This document shows positions 18,356 to 27,863 of a stretch of DNA of 64,000 nt, in pieces. Positions within the stretch are counted from its first letter, which is position 1. Each line of letters starts with the position of its first letter. A model generated the notes under the pieces. It had not been told where the DNA came from. It did not search any database and was given only the letters and a program-made list of their open reading frames with translations. A program made the translations under genes and the position numbers. Source of the stretch: UBA3775 sp964584255 (lineage in GTDB: Bacteria > Bacillota > Clostridia > Lachnospirales > Lachnospiraceae); contig CAZOZM010000001.1 of assembly GCA_964584255.1 (NCBI GenBank), positions 219,136 to 283,135 on the forward strand, read 5' to 3'.

Positions 18356-20635
18356 TCAGATAGTTTTATTAAGTGTTCCGTTGAATTCAACAGTTTTGTC
18401 ACCGATTACGACGCATCCATTACCGTCACCTTCAATATTGATAACATAATTATCTCCGTTTCTGGTTATGCTGCATGTAATTCTCTTTTTGTTTTCTCCG
18501 TCATATACACATGTGGATGCTGTCTTTCCATCCTCAAGTTCATATAACTTAAGAGTAACTCCGTCGGCATAATCATATACCGCTTTTTCTTCCTTACCTA
18601 ATGCAAGAATACTGTTTTCACGAACGTAAAGCGGAATTCTTGTATATGGAACTGTTTCAGTATACCACTTTCCGCCTTCCTTAACTTCTCCGGTGAAATA
18701 CTCTGTCCATTTTCCTTCCGGAAGATAGAACTTACCCAAGCTCTTATCATTAAATACAGGTGCAACAAGAAGTGTATCTCCGAGCATATACTGTTTATCA
18801 AGATATGAACAGTTAGGATCTTCCGTAAATTCAAGAACCATTGCTCTCATGGATGGAATACCTGTTTTATTTGTCTCAATTGCATTTCTGTAAAGATATG
18901 GCATGAGTTTGCCCTTAAGTTTTGCAAATACACTTACTACTTCACATGCTTCTTCGTCATATGCCCAAGGTACTCTGTATGAGCTTGAACCATGAAGTCT
19001 TGAATGTGTTGATAAAAGACCAAAAGCACACCATCTCTTATATACATCAGCTGTTGAGGTGGATTCAAATCCGCCTATATCATGACTCCAGAAACCGAAG
19101 CCTGAAAGGCAAAGTGAAAGACCGCCCCTAAGGCTTTCTTCCATCGATTCATAATCGCTCCAGCAGTCACCGCCCCAGTGAACCGGGAACTTCTGTCCGC
19201 CTGCCGTTGCACTTCTTGCAAATAAAACAGCCTCGCCTTTTCCTCTCTTTTCTTCAAGGACTTCATATACACACTTGTTGTAAAGATATGTGTAGTAATT
19301 ATGCATCTTCACAGGGTCTGAGCCATCATAGTATACGCAATCGGTCGGAATCCTTTCACCGAAGTCTGTTTTAAAACAGTCAACTCCCATATCAAGAAGA
19401 GCTGCAAGTTTGGATTTGTACCATTCACATGCTTCAGGATTTGTAAAATCAACGATAGCCATGCCCGGCTGCCACATATCCCACTGCCATACATCGCCAT
19501 TCTTTCTCTTGATAAAGTAACCTTTTTCCATGCCCTCATCAAAAAGCTTTGACTCCTGACCGATATATGAGTTAATCCAACAGCATATCTTAAGTCCTTT
19601 TGCCTTAAGTCTCTTAAGCATTCCGGCAGGATCAGGGAACACTCTCTTGTCCCATTCGAAATCGCACCATGCAAAATCTTTCATCCAGAAGCAGTCAAAG
19701 TGGAATACCTGAAGCGGAATATCATGTGCAAACATGCCGTCTACAAACTTGTTAACCGTCTCTTCATCATAATTTGTTGTAAAAGATGTTGATAACCAGA
19801 GTCCAAATGTCCATGGTGAAGGTAATCCCGGCTTTCCCGTAATATCGGTATATCTTACAAGAACATCTTTCATGGAAGGACCGTTAATTACAAAGTAATC
19901 AAGACTTTCACCCGGAACAGAGAACTGTACTCTCGTAACCATTTCAGTTCCGATTTCGAATTCTACTTTTTCAGTATGATTTACAAACACACCATATCCC
20001 TTATCGGAAATATAAAACGGAATGTTTTTATATGAAAGTTCAGTAGATGTACCTCCATCCTCATTCCATATTTCAATACTCTGACCATTTTTTACAAAAG
20101 GAGTAAATCTTTCTCCGGTTCCGTAAATGTGTTCATCGACACCCGTTGAAAGCATCTGACGCATGTATGTATCCTTATCAGAGCCGTCATCATAAGGCAG
20201 TCCCTGCCAGTTTGTTTTTATATAGCCGAGATCTCTTCCCGTACTTGAAGTAAGCTTTTCTCCATCTCTATAATAAGTCATCGCAGCCGAATGCTTATCA
20301 ATTACAACCGAAAGTCCTCCACTTATGATTGTGATTGAATTCTCATCCTCAGTCGCATTAATTGCTGCATTCTCATCTATGTTGATATCAAAAGCCGGTG
20401 ACTTTTTAAGTACACCTCTGTAGTGCTGCACCTGAACTCTTATTACGTCTTTCATTGGAGCCGTGAATGTAATCGTAAGATTTACTCCACCCAACGTATC
20501 TCCTCTGTGAGTAATATGCTGTGTAGGTGCGCATAAAACCACTTTGTCATTTTTAATTTCAGTAAAATAAACTTCAGCAGGTGAAAAACATGATGTCCCC
20601 TGCTTGAAAAGCCAGCATCCGTTACTGAATTTCAT
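18356..20635 (-). CDS. yicI: GH31 alpha-xylosidase, YicI type
   Basis: 759 residues, close to E. coli YicI (772). The nucleophile motif CFKTDFGERIPTD puts the catalytic Asp at D424, and the acid motif PVHWGGDCWSDYESM puts the acid at D490. The stretches LSGFGFWSHDIGGFE and HSRLHGSSSYRVPWAYD follow the YicI pattern closely, including the cysteine- and tryptophan-rich substrate pocket that in YicI favours alpha-xylosides such as isoprimeverose. No signal peptide; GGAGG precedes the ATG. First gene of a two-gene operon with its own promoter. Family call is very sure; xyloside rather than glucoside specificity is an inference from resemblance. Confidence 0.92.
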   Translation of the reverse strand: MKFSNGCWLFKQGTSCFSPAEVYFTEIKNDKVVLCAPTQHITHRGDTLGGVNLTITFTAPMKDVIRVQVQHYRGVLKKSPAFDINIDENAAINATEDENSITIISGGLSVVIDKHSAAMTYYRDGEKLTSSTGRDLGYIKTNWQGLPYDDGSDKDTYMRQMLSTGVDEHIYGTGERFTPFVKNGQSIEIWNEDGGTSTELSYKNIPFYISDKGYGVFVNHTEKVEFEIGTEMVTRVQFSVPGESLDYFVINGPSMKDVLVRYTDITGKPGLPSPWTFGLWLSTSFTTNYDEETVNKFVDGMFAHDIPLQVFHFDCFWMKDFAWCDFEWDKRVFPDPAGMLKRLKAKGLKICCWINSYIGQESKLFDEGMEKGYFIKRKNGDVWQWDMWQPGMAIVDFTNPEACEWYKSKLAALLDMGVDCFKTDFGERIPTDCVYYDGSDPVKMHNYYTYLYNKCVYEVLEEKRGKGEAVLFARSATAGGQKFPVHWGGDCWSDYESMEESLRGGLSLCLSGFGFWSHDIGGFESTSTADVYKRWCAFGLLSTHSRLHGSSSYRVPWAYDEEACEVVSVFAKLKGKLMPYLYRNAIETNKTGIPSMRAMVLEFTEDPNCSYLDKQYMLGDTLLVAPVFNDKSLGKFYLPEGKWTEYFTGEVKEGGKWYTETVPYTRIPLYVRENSILALGKEEKAVYDYADGVTLKLYELEDGKTASTCVYDGENKKRITCSITRNGDNYVINIEGDGNGCVVIGDKTVEFNGTLNKTI

Positions 20636-20691
20636 TTGCTTTCCTCCTAAAAATTAATGTATTACATATGTTAATATCATATACTTCTTAA

Positions 20692-20720
20692 AGTATACTT
20701 AAAAAAGAGTTGCCTTTCAA
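20692..20720 (-). promoter_or_regulatory. Promoter of the yicI operon with a palindrome over the -10
   Basis: On the minus strand TTGAAA (20720-20715), 17 nt, TATACT (20697-20692). The exact palindrome AAGTATACTT (20691-20700) covers the -10 element, and a related ATACTT lies 14 nt further downstream (20681-20686). Such symmetry over the -10 suggests a repressor site, possibly sugar-responsive. Confidence 0.65.
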
Positions 20721-20765
20721 TGCAAATTATATACTTTTTTTAGAAATTTAAAAGTAAAGAATTTT

Positions 20766-23417
20766 TTACAATTCCTTCTCTCTTATTTCTTTTTGAAGTT
20801 TGTATAGGACGTTAATCGCTTCCATCGGTGTCATGTTGGATATATCCAGACAGCTTATTCTGTCCGCTATGACTTTATATGCCGTTCCAAGAAGGTTTTC
20901 ATCAAAGAGATTTATCTGAGAGAACTCATCCTGCTTTACATTGCGTTTTACAGTCGAGTGACTTCTGCTGTTCCTTTCCGGCAGCCCCTGTGTAAGTGAA
21001 ACCTCCTGCAGTTCATCACATATTTCCCTTGCGCGGCATAAAACATCATCCGGTACTCCCGCAAGCCTTGCCACCTGAATACCATAACTTTTGTCAGCCC
21101 CTCCACGCACTATTTTTCTAAGGAATACTATATCATCTCCCTGCTCCTTAACCGCAATGCAGTAATTCACAACACCGTCAAGCCGTCCTTCCAGTTCAGT
21201 AAGCTCATGATAATGAGTTGCAAAAAGAGTTTTACATCCAAGCTTCTTTGTCTGTACTATATGCTCTATTACCGCCCATGCAATCGAAAGACCATCATAT
21301 GTAGACGTTCCTCTTCCAATTTCATCAAGTATCAGAAGACTATCCGTTGTTGCATTTTTCAGAATGTTTGCCACTTCAGACATTTCTACCATAAAGGTAC
21401 TTTGTCCGCTTGCCAGATCATCGGATGCTCCGACTCTTGTAAAAATCCTGTCACATACGCCTATAACAGCTTTGTCGGCAGGTACGAATGAACCTGTTTG
21501 CGCCATCAGTGTAATCAGAGCCGTCTGCCTCATGTATGTCGACTTTCCGGCCATATTAGGACCCGTAATAACAGCAATCTTGTTATCTTTCATATCAAGA
21601 TTTGTATCGTTGGCAATGAACATCGTTCCTGATATGTTTTCAACCACCGGATGTCTGCCATTCTTAATGGATATCGCACCTTTTTTATTTACAATCGGGC
21701 AGACATAATTATTTCTTTCGGCAACAAAAGCAAGGGATGCAAAACAGTCTACTGCCGCAATAGCTTTCGCCGTTCGTTTAATCCTGTCAACCGAGTTTGA
21801 AAGTTCCGATCTGATTTCAGCGAATACGGCATACTCAAGACTTATAAGTTTATCCTCGGCATTCAGAATTGTATCTTCCAATTCCTTGAGCTCCGGCATC
21901 GTATATCTTTCCGCATTTGCAAGTGTCTGTTTTCTAATCCACCCTTCCGGTACAAGCTGTGCATAAGAATTTGTAACCTCAAAGTAATATCCGAATACTC
22001 TGTTAAACTTTATTCTCAGATTCTTTATTCCGGTCTGCTCTCTTTGAGTTGCCTCAAGTTCCGCAAGCCATTTCTTCCCGTCCGTTTTTGCTTTACGAAG
22101 TCTGTCAATTTCCTCATTATATCCACTCTTGATTACACCTCCGTCTTTTACCGTTGCCGGAGGTTCTTCATCTATTGAGTCCTCGATGAGTTTATGCAAG
22201 TCCTTTAATTCATCCAAATCCTCATATATTTCTTTTGAAAGAGCACATTTATATTCACCGACCAGCATCTTTATGAAAGGAAGCATTTCCAATGATGTTT
22301 TAAATGCACACAAATCCCTTGGACCCGCACTCTGATATGATATTCTTCCCATCAGTCTTTCTAAGTCATATATGGAATCAAGATATTCTCTCATTTCTTC
22401 TCTTGCAATAACCTGTTCATTTATCTCTTTGATGAAATTTTGTCTCTTTATTATTTCATCAACATCAACAAGCGGCTGTTCAAGAAACGCTCTCAAAAGT
22501 CTTGCTCCCATTGCAGTCTTCGTTTTGTCAAGCACCCAAAGCAGCGAACCACGCTTGGTTTTGTCCCTCATGGTCTCGGTTAATTCCAGGTTTCTTCTTG
22601 TTGCACTGTCAACCAGCATATATTTGTTTGTACGGTACACATTAAGATTTGTAATGTGTGCCAAATCGGTTTTAAGATTATCCTCCAGATATATAAGACA
22701 GGTTCCTGCCGCACATGCTGCACTTTCCATATCAACAAGACCAAGTCCGTCAATCCTGCTTACCTTAAAATGGCGGCACAAAAGATTAATTGAGTTTTCC
22801 GGATTCAATAATCTGTCATCCAAAAAAGTTACAGCAGCTCCCGTGGCCGCCTTTATTACGTCAAAATCAAACCCGCTCATCATCATTGCTGAATTACATA
22901 TTATTTCCGACGGAACGAATTTGTTTATTTCATCAATCAGTTCCCTTATCTCCGTAACCGATGTTGTATAAAAATCACCCGTTGAAGCATCCGCAGTTGC
23001 AATACCATATTCACTCTGATCCCATATTATACACATGAGATAATTGTTCTTTGTCTCGTCCAAACTTAATGTGGACATATTTGTACCCGGAGTTACAATT
23101 CTTACAATTTCTCTTTTTACGATTCCTTTTGCAAGCTTAGGATCCTCAACCTGTTCACATATTGCAACTTTATGTCCGTTTGCAACAAGTTTGGATATAT
23201 ATCCCTCTGCCGCATGATAAGGTACTCCACACATCGGAGCTTTTTCGTCCATTCCGCAGCTTTTTCCCGTCAGCGTCAGTTCTAACTCTCTCGAAACTTC
23301 AATTGCATCATCAAAAAACATTTCGTAAAAATCACCCAATCTGTAAAACAGAATACAATCAGGCACACTATTCTTTGTTTCGAGATAGTGCTGCATCATT
23401 GGTGTCATCTCTGCCAT
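20766..23417 (-). CDS. mutS: DNA mismatch repair protein MutS
   Basis: 883 residues, usual length. The mismatch-reading motif GDFYE (F30, E32) is intact. The ATPase has Walker A GPNMAGKST (619-627) and Walker B LLILDEIGRGT (694-704), plus ATHYHEL. Near the C-terminus QINLF (834-838) fits the beta-clamp binding motif. GGAGG lies 7 nt before the ATG. It binds mispaired bases in new DNA and recruits MutL, but no mutL is adjacent here; instead rnhA and a MutS-like membrane gene lie just upstream. No clear terminator follows. Confidence 0.98.
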   Translation of the reverse strand: MAEMTPMMQHYLETKNSVPDCILFYRLGDFYEMFFDDAIEVSRELELTLTGKSCGMDEKAPMCGVPYHAAEGYISKLVANGHKVAICEQVEDPKLAKGIVKREIVRIVTPGTNMSTLSLDETKNNYLMCIIWDQSEYGIATADASTGDFYTTSVTEIRELIDEINKFVPSEIICNSAMMMSGFDFDVIKAATGAAVTFLDDRLLNPENSINLLCRHFKVSRIDGLGLVDMESAACAAGTCLIYLEDNLKTDLAHITNLNVYRTNKYMLVDSATRRNLELTETMRDKTKRGSLLWVLDKTKTAMGARLLRAFLEQPLVDVDEIIKRQNFIKEINEQVIAREEMREYLDSIYDLERLMGRISYQSAGPRDLCAFKTSLEMLPFIKMLVGEYKCALSKEIYEDLDELKDLHKLIEDSIDEEPPATVKDGGVIKSGYNEEIDRLRKAKTDGKKWLAELEATQREQTGIKNLRIKFNRVFGYYFEVTNSYAQLVPEGWIRKQTLANAERYTMPELKELEDTILNAEDKLISLEYAVFAEIRSELSNSVDRIKRTAKAIAAVDCFASLAFVAERNNYVCPIVNKKGAISIKNGRHPVVENISGTMFIANDTNLDMKDNKIAVITGPNMAGKSTYMRQTALITLMAQTGSFVPADKAVIGVCDRIFTRVGASDDLASGQSTFMVEMSEVANILKNATTDSLLILDEIGRGTSTYDGLSIAWAVIEHIVQTKKLGCKTLFATHYHELTELEGRLDGVVNYCIAVKEQGDDIVFLRKIVRGGADKSYGIQVARLAGVPDDVLCRAREICDELQEVSLTQGLPERNSRSHSTVKRNVKQDEFSQINLFDENLLGTAYKVIADRISCLDISNMTPMEAINVLYKLQKEIREKEL

Positions 23418-23431
23418 TTGTACCTCCGTGC

Positions 23432-23905
23432 CTATACGGCCCCTTCATCTGTCAATAAATCATCTCCGTCTGCAGCATGTGTTGCAAGATAATCGCATCT
23501 TTCATTCTGCTCATGACCTGCATGTCCCTTAACCCATTCAAATTTCAGGTTATGTATTGATGCAAGCTTATCAAGTCTCTTCCACAAGTCCGTATTTAAC
23601 AACGGTCCGCCTGAACGCTTCCAGTTTTTCGCCTTCCATGATTCAAGCCAGCCTTTATTAAAGGCATTGCATACATACTGACTGTCAGAATGTATGGTTG
23701 CATTACATGGTTTTGTAAGGTGCTCCAGAGCCGCTATAACGGCCATCAGTTCCATGCGATTGTTGGTTGTTTTTTTATATCCCTGCGAATACTCTCTTAT
23801 ATGTTCCGTTCCTTTAGAATCAACATATTTCACAATGGCACCATATCCTCCCGGCCCATCCGGATTTCCTCTGGCAGCGCCATCTGTATATATCTCCACA
23901 TGCAT
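23432..23905 (-). CDS. rnhA: Ribonuclease HI
   Basis: 157 residues from the ATG at 23905, which overlaps the TGA of the upstream gene (TGATG), so the two are translationally coupled; a GTG at 23908 is an alternative. The four catalytic acids are visible: D8 (IYTDGAARGNPG-like start), E52 (NNRMEL), D74 (HSDSQY) and D138 (NERCD). It degrades the RNA strand of RNA-DNA hybrids. A bacterial-type basic loop (SWKAKNWKRSGG) is present. It lies 14 nt before mutS. Confidence 0.97.
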   Translation of the reverse strand: MHVEIYTDGAARGNPDGPGGYGAIVKYVDSKGTEHIREYSQGYKKTTNNRMELMAVIAALEHLTKPCNATIHSDSQYVCNAFNKGWLESWKAKNWKRSGGPLLNTDLWKRLDKLASIHNLKFEWVKGHAGHEQNERCDYLATHAADGDDLLTDEGAV

Positions 23906-25554
23906 CACTTAATTCCCCTTTGCATATCTATATTATTCCGGCTTCCTCTGATTATTTCTTCAGGGAAACCATATCTTTCCAATATTGCAATAGCATTATA
24001 TCGTGCCAAGACACCTTTATAAAGCTTAAAATCAAATAGTTTTTCTCCCTCAGAGTTTTCCGTAAAATAATAACTTTCGTAATAATCCCTGAGGTATTCT
24101 GTCAGCTCAATATCATGTGTTGCCGCAATAATAAACGAGTTTCCGTTGTTAAGGTATTTTAACACTTCTGCGGATGCGGCGATTCTTTCAAGTGTATTTG
24201 TTCCCCGAAGTATTTCATCAACAACAATAAAACACCTTTTTCCTGTATCTGATGAATCTATAATTTTCTTTAAATGCTTGATTTCCGCCAGATAAAAGCT
24301 GTCTCCCTCGGCAATGTCATCCGAAATCTCCATAGATGACATCAATTCATAAAAAGGTGCTCTGTACACTGATGCAAAAACAATTCCCAGTGTTTGCGAA
24401 AACAGAACATTTATGCCCGCCATTCTTAAATAGGTTGATTTTCCCGAAGCATTTGATCCCGTAATAAGAACTGACTTCTCCGACTGCAGACTGTTTTTAA
24501 CACTCTCATCAATTAAAGGATGACTCATGCCTGCTATAAAAGGCTTGTCATAGAAGTTATCCGAATCACTGAAACACATGTCCTTGTTTTTATAATCATA
24601 TATCCCGGCTGAAATAATTCCAAGTTCCAGTTCGCCGATAAAGCTGTATAGTTCCAATAATTCATCCTTATGGTTTCTCATAAATGAAACCATGATATTA
24701 AACTGTATCAGGTCTGCATGAGTAACAAATTTCAGATAGTCACCTAAGATCTGAGTAATTGAACCTGAAATGCTCTCCGGTTTTATCAACGAAGAGAATT
24801 TTGTCATTTTCCTAAAAACAACACTCTTTTCCAGAATTTGTGAGACAAGTTTTCCTGACTCCCCTTCTCCGCTCGGATATGCTTTTTTTATGTTTTCAGC
24901 GAGCAGTATCACATTCCTTACTGATACGATTCCGTCATAAAAACATGATATTCTGCTCTTCCTCATAAAATAAGTAAATGAGTTAATACCTGCAACTGTC
25001 AGGCACAAAAGTATACCGGCCTGCGGAAATATAAACATAAGTATAAAAGACAAAAGAAATGCAGTAAACAAGAAACAGTGAAGAAAAGTACTGTCTAAGG
25101 GAATGCTTTCTGTTATTTCCACGCACTCTCTTATTGTTATTCGCTCGTGTTTTCTTACAGAAAAAAGAATCCTTCTCAATTCTTTTGTTTTTTTCTTGTC
25201 GCAAAACTCTTTTATCAGCGTCTGCCTTGATATAATCCTGCTTTTATCATGTGTCGGTTTATTCAGTGTCAGAAAAAAATACTCCTCTCCAATTGCCGAT
25301 ACACTCTGATTGTATTTATTAAATACCGCCTCCATGTCAAAATCATCCCAAACAGATTTCGGAAGAGTACTTCCGGATAACTTTGCGGATTTTATCAGAT
25401 GTTCCATATGCTCATGCGAAACTTTCTCCGTATTTTCTTTCCCATACAACTTATCAAGGTATTCTTCTGTTTCTTTTCTGTTTTTTCTCTTATTTTTACA
25501 GTATATATATGCCAACAGTAAAACTGCTGCACCTATACCCCAAATATATTCCAT
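23905..25554 (-). CDS. Membrane-anchored MutS-like ATPase
   Basis: 549 residues from the ATG at 25554, with GGAGG 6 nt upstream. The C-terminal third is a MutS ATPase: GSNASGKST (366-374), GDSFYLAEIKHLK signature (about 417-429) and Walker B FIVVDEILRGTN (442-453), then AATHDIELT. There is no mismatch-recognition domain. Instead an N-terminal helix (about 5-19) and a hydrophobic hairpin (about 158-195) predict membrane attachment. A central lever-like helical region (200-320) is kept. Such short MutS relatives occur in Firmicutes and Bacteroidetes and have no settled function. It is coupled to rnhA and lies two genes before true mutS. Confidence 0.88.
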   Translation of the reverse strand: MEYIWGIGAAVLLLAYIYCKNKRKNRKETEEYLDKLYGKENTEKVSHEHMEHLIKSAKLSGSTLPKSVWDDFDMEAVFNKYNQSVSAIGEEYFFLTLNKPTHDKSRIISRQTLIKEFCDKKKTKELRRILFSVRKHERITIRECVEITESIPLDSTFLHCFLFTAFLLSFILMFIFPQAGILLCLTVAGINSFTYFMRKSRISCFYDGIVSVRNVILLAENIKKAYPSGEGESGKLVSQILEKSVVFRKMTKFSSLIKPESISGSITQILGDYLKFVTHADLIQFNIMVSFMRNHKDELLELYSFIGELELGIISAGIYDYKNKDMCFSDSDNFYDKPFIAGMSHPLIDESVKNSLQSEKSVLITGSNASGKSTYLRMAGINVLFSQTLGIVFASVYRAPFYELMSSMEISDDIAEGDSFYLAEIKHLKKIIDSSDTGKRCFIVVDEILRGTNTLERIAASAEVLKYLNNGNSFIIAATHDIELTEYLRDYYESYYFTENSEGEKLFDFKLYKGVLARYNAIAILERYGFPEEIIRGSRNNIDMQRGIK

Positions 25555-25596
25555 CAATCTCCTCCAAACAGTTAAATCTGCATTGTCTTAACAGAG

Positions 25597-25631
25597 CATA
25601 AACGGACATGTTTTCAACACATCCGTTTATG
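25597..25631. terminator. Hairpin between SH3-protein and MutS-like genes
   Basis: Inverted repeat CATAAACGGA/TCCGTTTATG with a partly paired 15-nt centre, 10 nt after the stop codon at 25642. No T run follows on the minus strand, so termination is uncertain; it may act as a stabiliser or weak terminator. Confidence 0.45.
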
Positions 25632-25641
25632 ATTAAATCGT

Positions 25642-26259
25642 CTATTTTTTTACCAATTCCACATATTCCGCAGAAACATATCCCACTTTGTCTTCATAAA
25701 GTATTTCTACCCATTTTGTTACGTTTGCATCTTCACTGGTAACTGAAGTATCGGTAACCGTATACTCTCTTCCGCTTTTAACGATATCATACACATTCGA
25801 ATCATCATTTGTATATGGCGTAGATCTTACTTTTACCTGATCGGTGGTTCTTGCAATATATCCCGTATCGACAGTATCTGCTTTATCTGGTGCCTCCCAG
25901 TCATCAGCAGGTGTAATCGTAGGCTCCGGAGATGGTGTGACATCACCAGCAGTATTATCATCCGGCACACCCGGTTCAGGTGTCACTGTCAGTTCAGGTG
26001 TCACTGCCGGCTCAACAAAAGTTCCGTTAACATATGCATTATATCCGCCCATCGGTCTTGAAACCGAAACCAACGTACGGTTCTCTTCCGGAACAGAATC
26101 CGTTACAGCGGAAGATTCGTCGGAATCCGCAGTCTCCGTTTCATGCTCATAGGCATTACTGGAACTATCATAAGAACTTATACTTCTGTGTGGAACTTTA
26201 CCGATTATAATCACCAGAAGTATTATAATTACAGTTTCTATTGTAAGTATTCTGTTCAT
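25642..26259 (-). CDS. Membrane-anchored protein with C-terminal SH3b domain
   Basis: 205 residues from the ATG at 26259 (AGGAGG 6 nt upstream); a longer start at 26292 lacks a site. One N-terminal membrane helix (about 4-22) is followed by a low-complexity Pro/Thr/Glu linker with repeated VTPEP-like units (about 85-125). A bacterial SH3 domain follows (about 135-205: VKVRSTPYTNDDSNVYDIVKSG, WVEILYEDKVGYVSAEYVEL). SH3b domains usually bind cell-wall peptides. It lies between spoIVA and the MutS-like gene, with a repeat element in its 5' region. Confidence 0.82.
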   Translation of the reverse strand: MNRILTIETVIIILLVIIIGKVPHRSISSYDSSSNAYEHETETADSDESSAVTDSVPEENRTLVSVSRPMGGYNAYVNGTFVEPAVTPELTVTPEPGVPDDNTAGDVTPSPEPTITPADDWEAPDKADTVDTGYIARTTDQVKVRSTPYTNDDSNVYDIVKSGREYTVTDTSVTSEDANVTKWVEILYEDKVGYVSAEYVELVKK

Positions 26260-26295
26260 CAGTTCCTCCTTGTAGTATTTAACGGTTAGCAAGCG

Positions 26296-26399
26296 CTTTG
26301 CTCACTTTGCTCTTTATATCACGAACCGCACTCCGTGCTTGACGATTTCTTCGAAATCTTTCGTGATCCATTCTTTGCTCGCTTTGCTCATTATATCAC
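26296..26399. repeat. Duplicated 27-bp intergenic repeat flanking a short ORF, abutting the spoIVA stop
   Basis: A 27-bp segment occurs at 26373-26399 and again at 26296-26322 with two mismatches, exactly 77 bp apart. On the minus strand each reads GTGATATAA, then an AGCAAAG-type direct repeat. The upstream copy supplies the last codons and TAA of spoIVA. Between the copies lies a 25-codon ORF (26391-26314) whose ATG overlaps the spoIVA stop and which ends, like spoIVA, in FVI. It has no ribosome site and probably reflects a palindromic intergenic repeat family rather than a gene. Confidence 0.7.
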
Positions 26400-27863
26400 A
26401 AAACATACGAGTCCACAGCTTTCATTAACAATTCTATCCATTGAATTTCTGAGTTTTTCTCTCGTTTCATCATCAAGGGACGTGATTTTGGTTTCTATTC
26501 CTTCTTCAACCATCTTTCCCATTGATTTTCCAAAAACGTTTGTATTCCAGAGAGTATCTCTGTCCGTTCCTGTTTTTATAAATTCAATCAGATCTTCTGC
26601 CTGACTTTCAGAACCGACGATTGGTGCAAGTTCCGTATCAATCTCTGTTCTGATAAAATGAGTACACGGAGCATTTGCATGAATTTTAACTCCGAATCTG
26701 TTTCCCTGTTTTATCAGTTCGGGTTCGTGAAGCACAATCTCCGACTTATCCGGCAAAACAACTCCGTAACCGAGTTCTGTCGCATCTGCCCAGGCTTCTT
26801 TAATCCGCCTGTACTCTTTTGCCAAAGACGAAAGACTTTTTATTGCAGATATGTATTCCGTCTCACTTGTTATGCTTTCTCCGAGAATACTGCTCATAAA
26901 CTCATAGTATCTCGCCTGCTTTATTTTTATATTATAGCATACTTTTCCGGATTCCATACTACAATATTCAAGCGAAATTCCATCGATACTCTCAAACTCG
27001 CTGAAAGATATTCCTGATTTAACATCCTTCATAACATTCATGCCTTCACAAACATGTCTTATGAAATCAAAAACTTCATACCCCAGACTGCTTTCATCTT
27101 CCAGCATAAATACATAATCCGGAAGTTCAAATGATATTTCCGTAATCGGAAACATTGAAACAATTTCCTCAAACAGAACCGATACATCCTCATCCCTCAA
27201 CTGTTCAAGATTCATTGGCAGTACCGGAGTGTTGTATTTTAGTGAGAGTTCCGCCACCAATTCTTTCGTTTCTGTCCCATAAGGTCTTTCCGTATTCAGT
27301 ATTATAACATAAGGCTTGCCGCTCTCATTCATTTCACATATGGTCATTTCTTCCGCAGCAATATAATTTTCCCTCGGAATATCAGAAACCGTACCGTCAG
27401 TCGTTATTACGACGGCCATTGTTGAATGCTCATGTATAACTCTTTTGGTCCCTATATCTGCAGCCCTTACAAACGGAATCTCATCATCAAGCCACGGGGT
27501 CTTTACCATTCTGACTTCTCCGTCAGACATATGTCCGTTTGCACCTTCTACCATATATCCGACACAATCAATCAGTCTCAATTTCATGTATTTCGGATTA
27601 TCTTCTTCACCAACGTTGATGGTACATCCGTTTTTAGGAATGAATTTCGGTTCAACTGTTGTTATGGTGGTTCCTGAGCCTGAGACCGGAAGCTGATCGA
27701 GTATCTCAGCCCTTGATTCTTCCTCCGTATTAGGCAAAACAAACAATTCACTGAACCTTCTTATAAATGTACTCTTTCCGGTTCTCACCGGTCCTACAAC
27801 GGCCATATATATTTCACCGTTAGTTCTTTTGTCTATATCTTCATAAAGCGAAAACGAATTCAT
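26391..27863 (-). CDS. spoIVA: Stage IV sporulation protein A, spore coat morphogenetic ATPase
   Basis: 490 residues, the usual length. Starts MNSFSLYEDIDKRTNGEIYM with Walker A GPVRTGKST (24-32), followed by SGSGTTITTVEPKFIP and VDCVGYMV-type motifs of this diverged TRAFAC-like ATPase; the C-terminus ends GLVCFVI. SpoIVA polymerises on the forespore outer membrane and seeds coat assembly, so this genome descends from an endospore former. The site AGGGGGT before the ATG lies inside a terminator stem (27864-27906). A sigma-E-like promoter lies at 27889-27917. The last codons fall in a repeat element. Confidence 0.97.
   Translation of the reverse strand: MNSFSLYEDIDKRTNGEIYMAVVGPVRTGKSTFIRRFSELFVLPNTEEESRAEILDQLPVSGSGTTITTVEPKFIPKNGCTINVGEEDNPKYMKLRLIDCVGYMVEGANGHMSDGEVRMVKTPWLDDEIPFVRAADIGTKRVIHEHSTMAVVITTDGTVSDIPRENYIAAEEMTICEMNESGKPYVIILNTERPYGTETKELVAELSLKYNTPVLPMNLEQLRDEDVSVLFEEIVSMFPITEISFELPDYVFMLEDESSLGYEVFDFIRHVCEGMNVMKDVKSGISFSEFESIDGISLEYCSMESGKVCYNIKIKQARYYEFMSSILGESITSETEYISAIKSLSSLAKEYRRIKEAWADATELGYGVVLPDKSEIVLHEPELIKQGNRFGVKIHANAPCTHFIRTEIDTELAPIVGSESQAEDLIEFIKTGTDRDTLWNTNVFGKSMGKMVEEGIETKITSLDDETREKLRNSMDRIVNESCGLVCFVI

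Noticed and set aside
22372..22971. 199-codon + strand ORF antisense to mutS
   Set aside because: Mirror of a strongly conserved gene; no ribosome site and no recognisable protein features.
26314..26391. 25-codon ORF after spoIVA as a real small gene
   Set aside because: No ribosome site, and it lies between copies of a duplicated repeat, so a repeat is the simpler reading.
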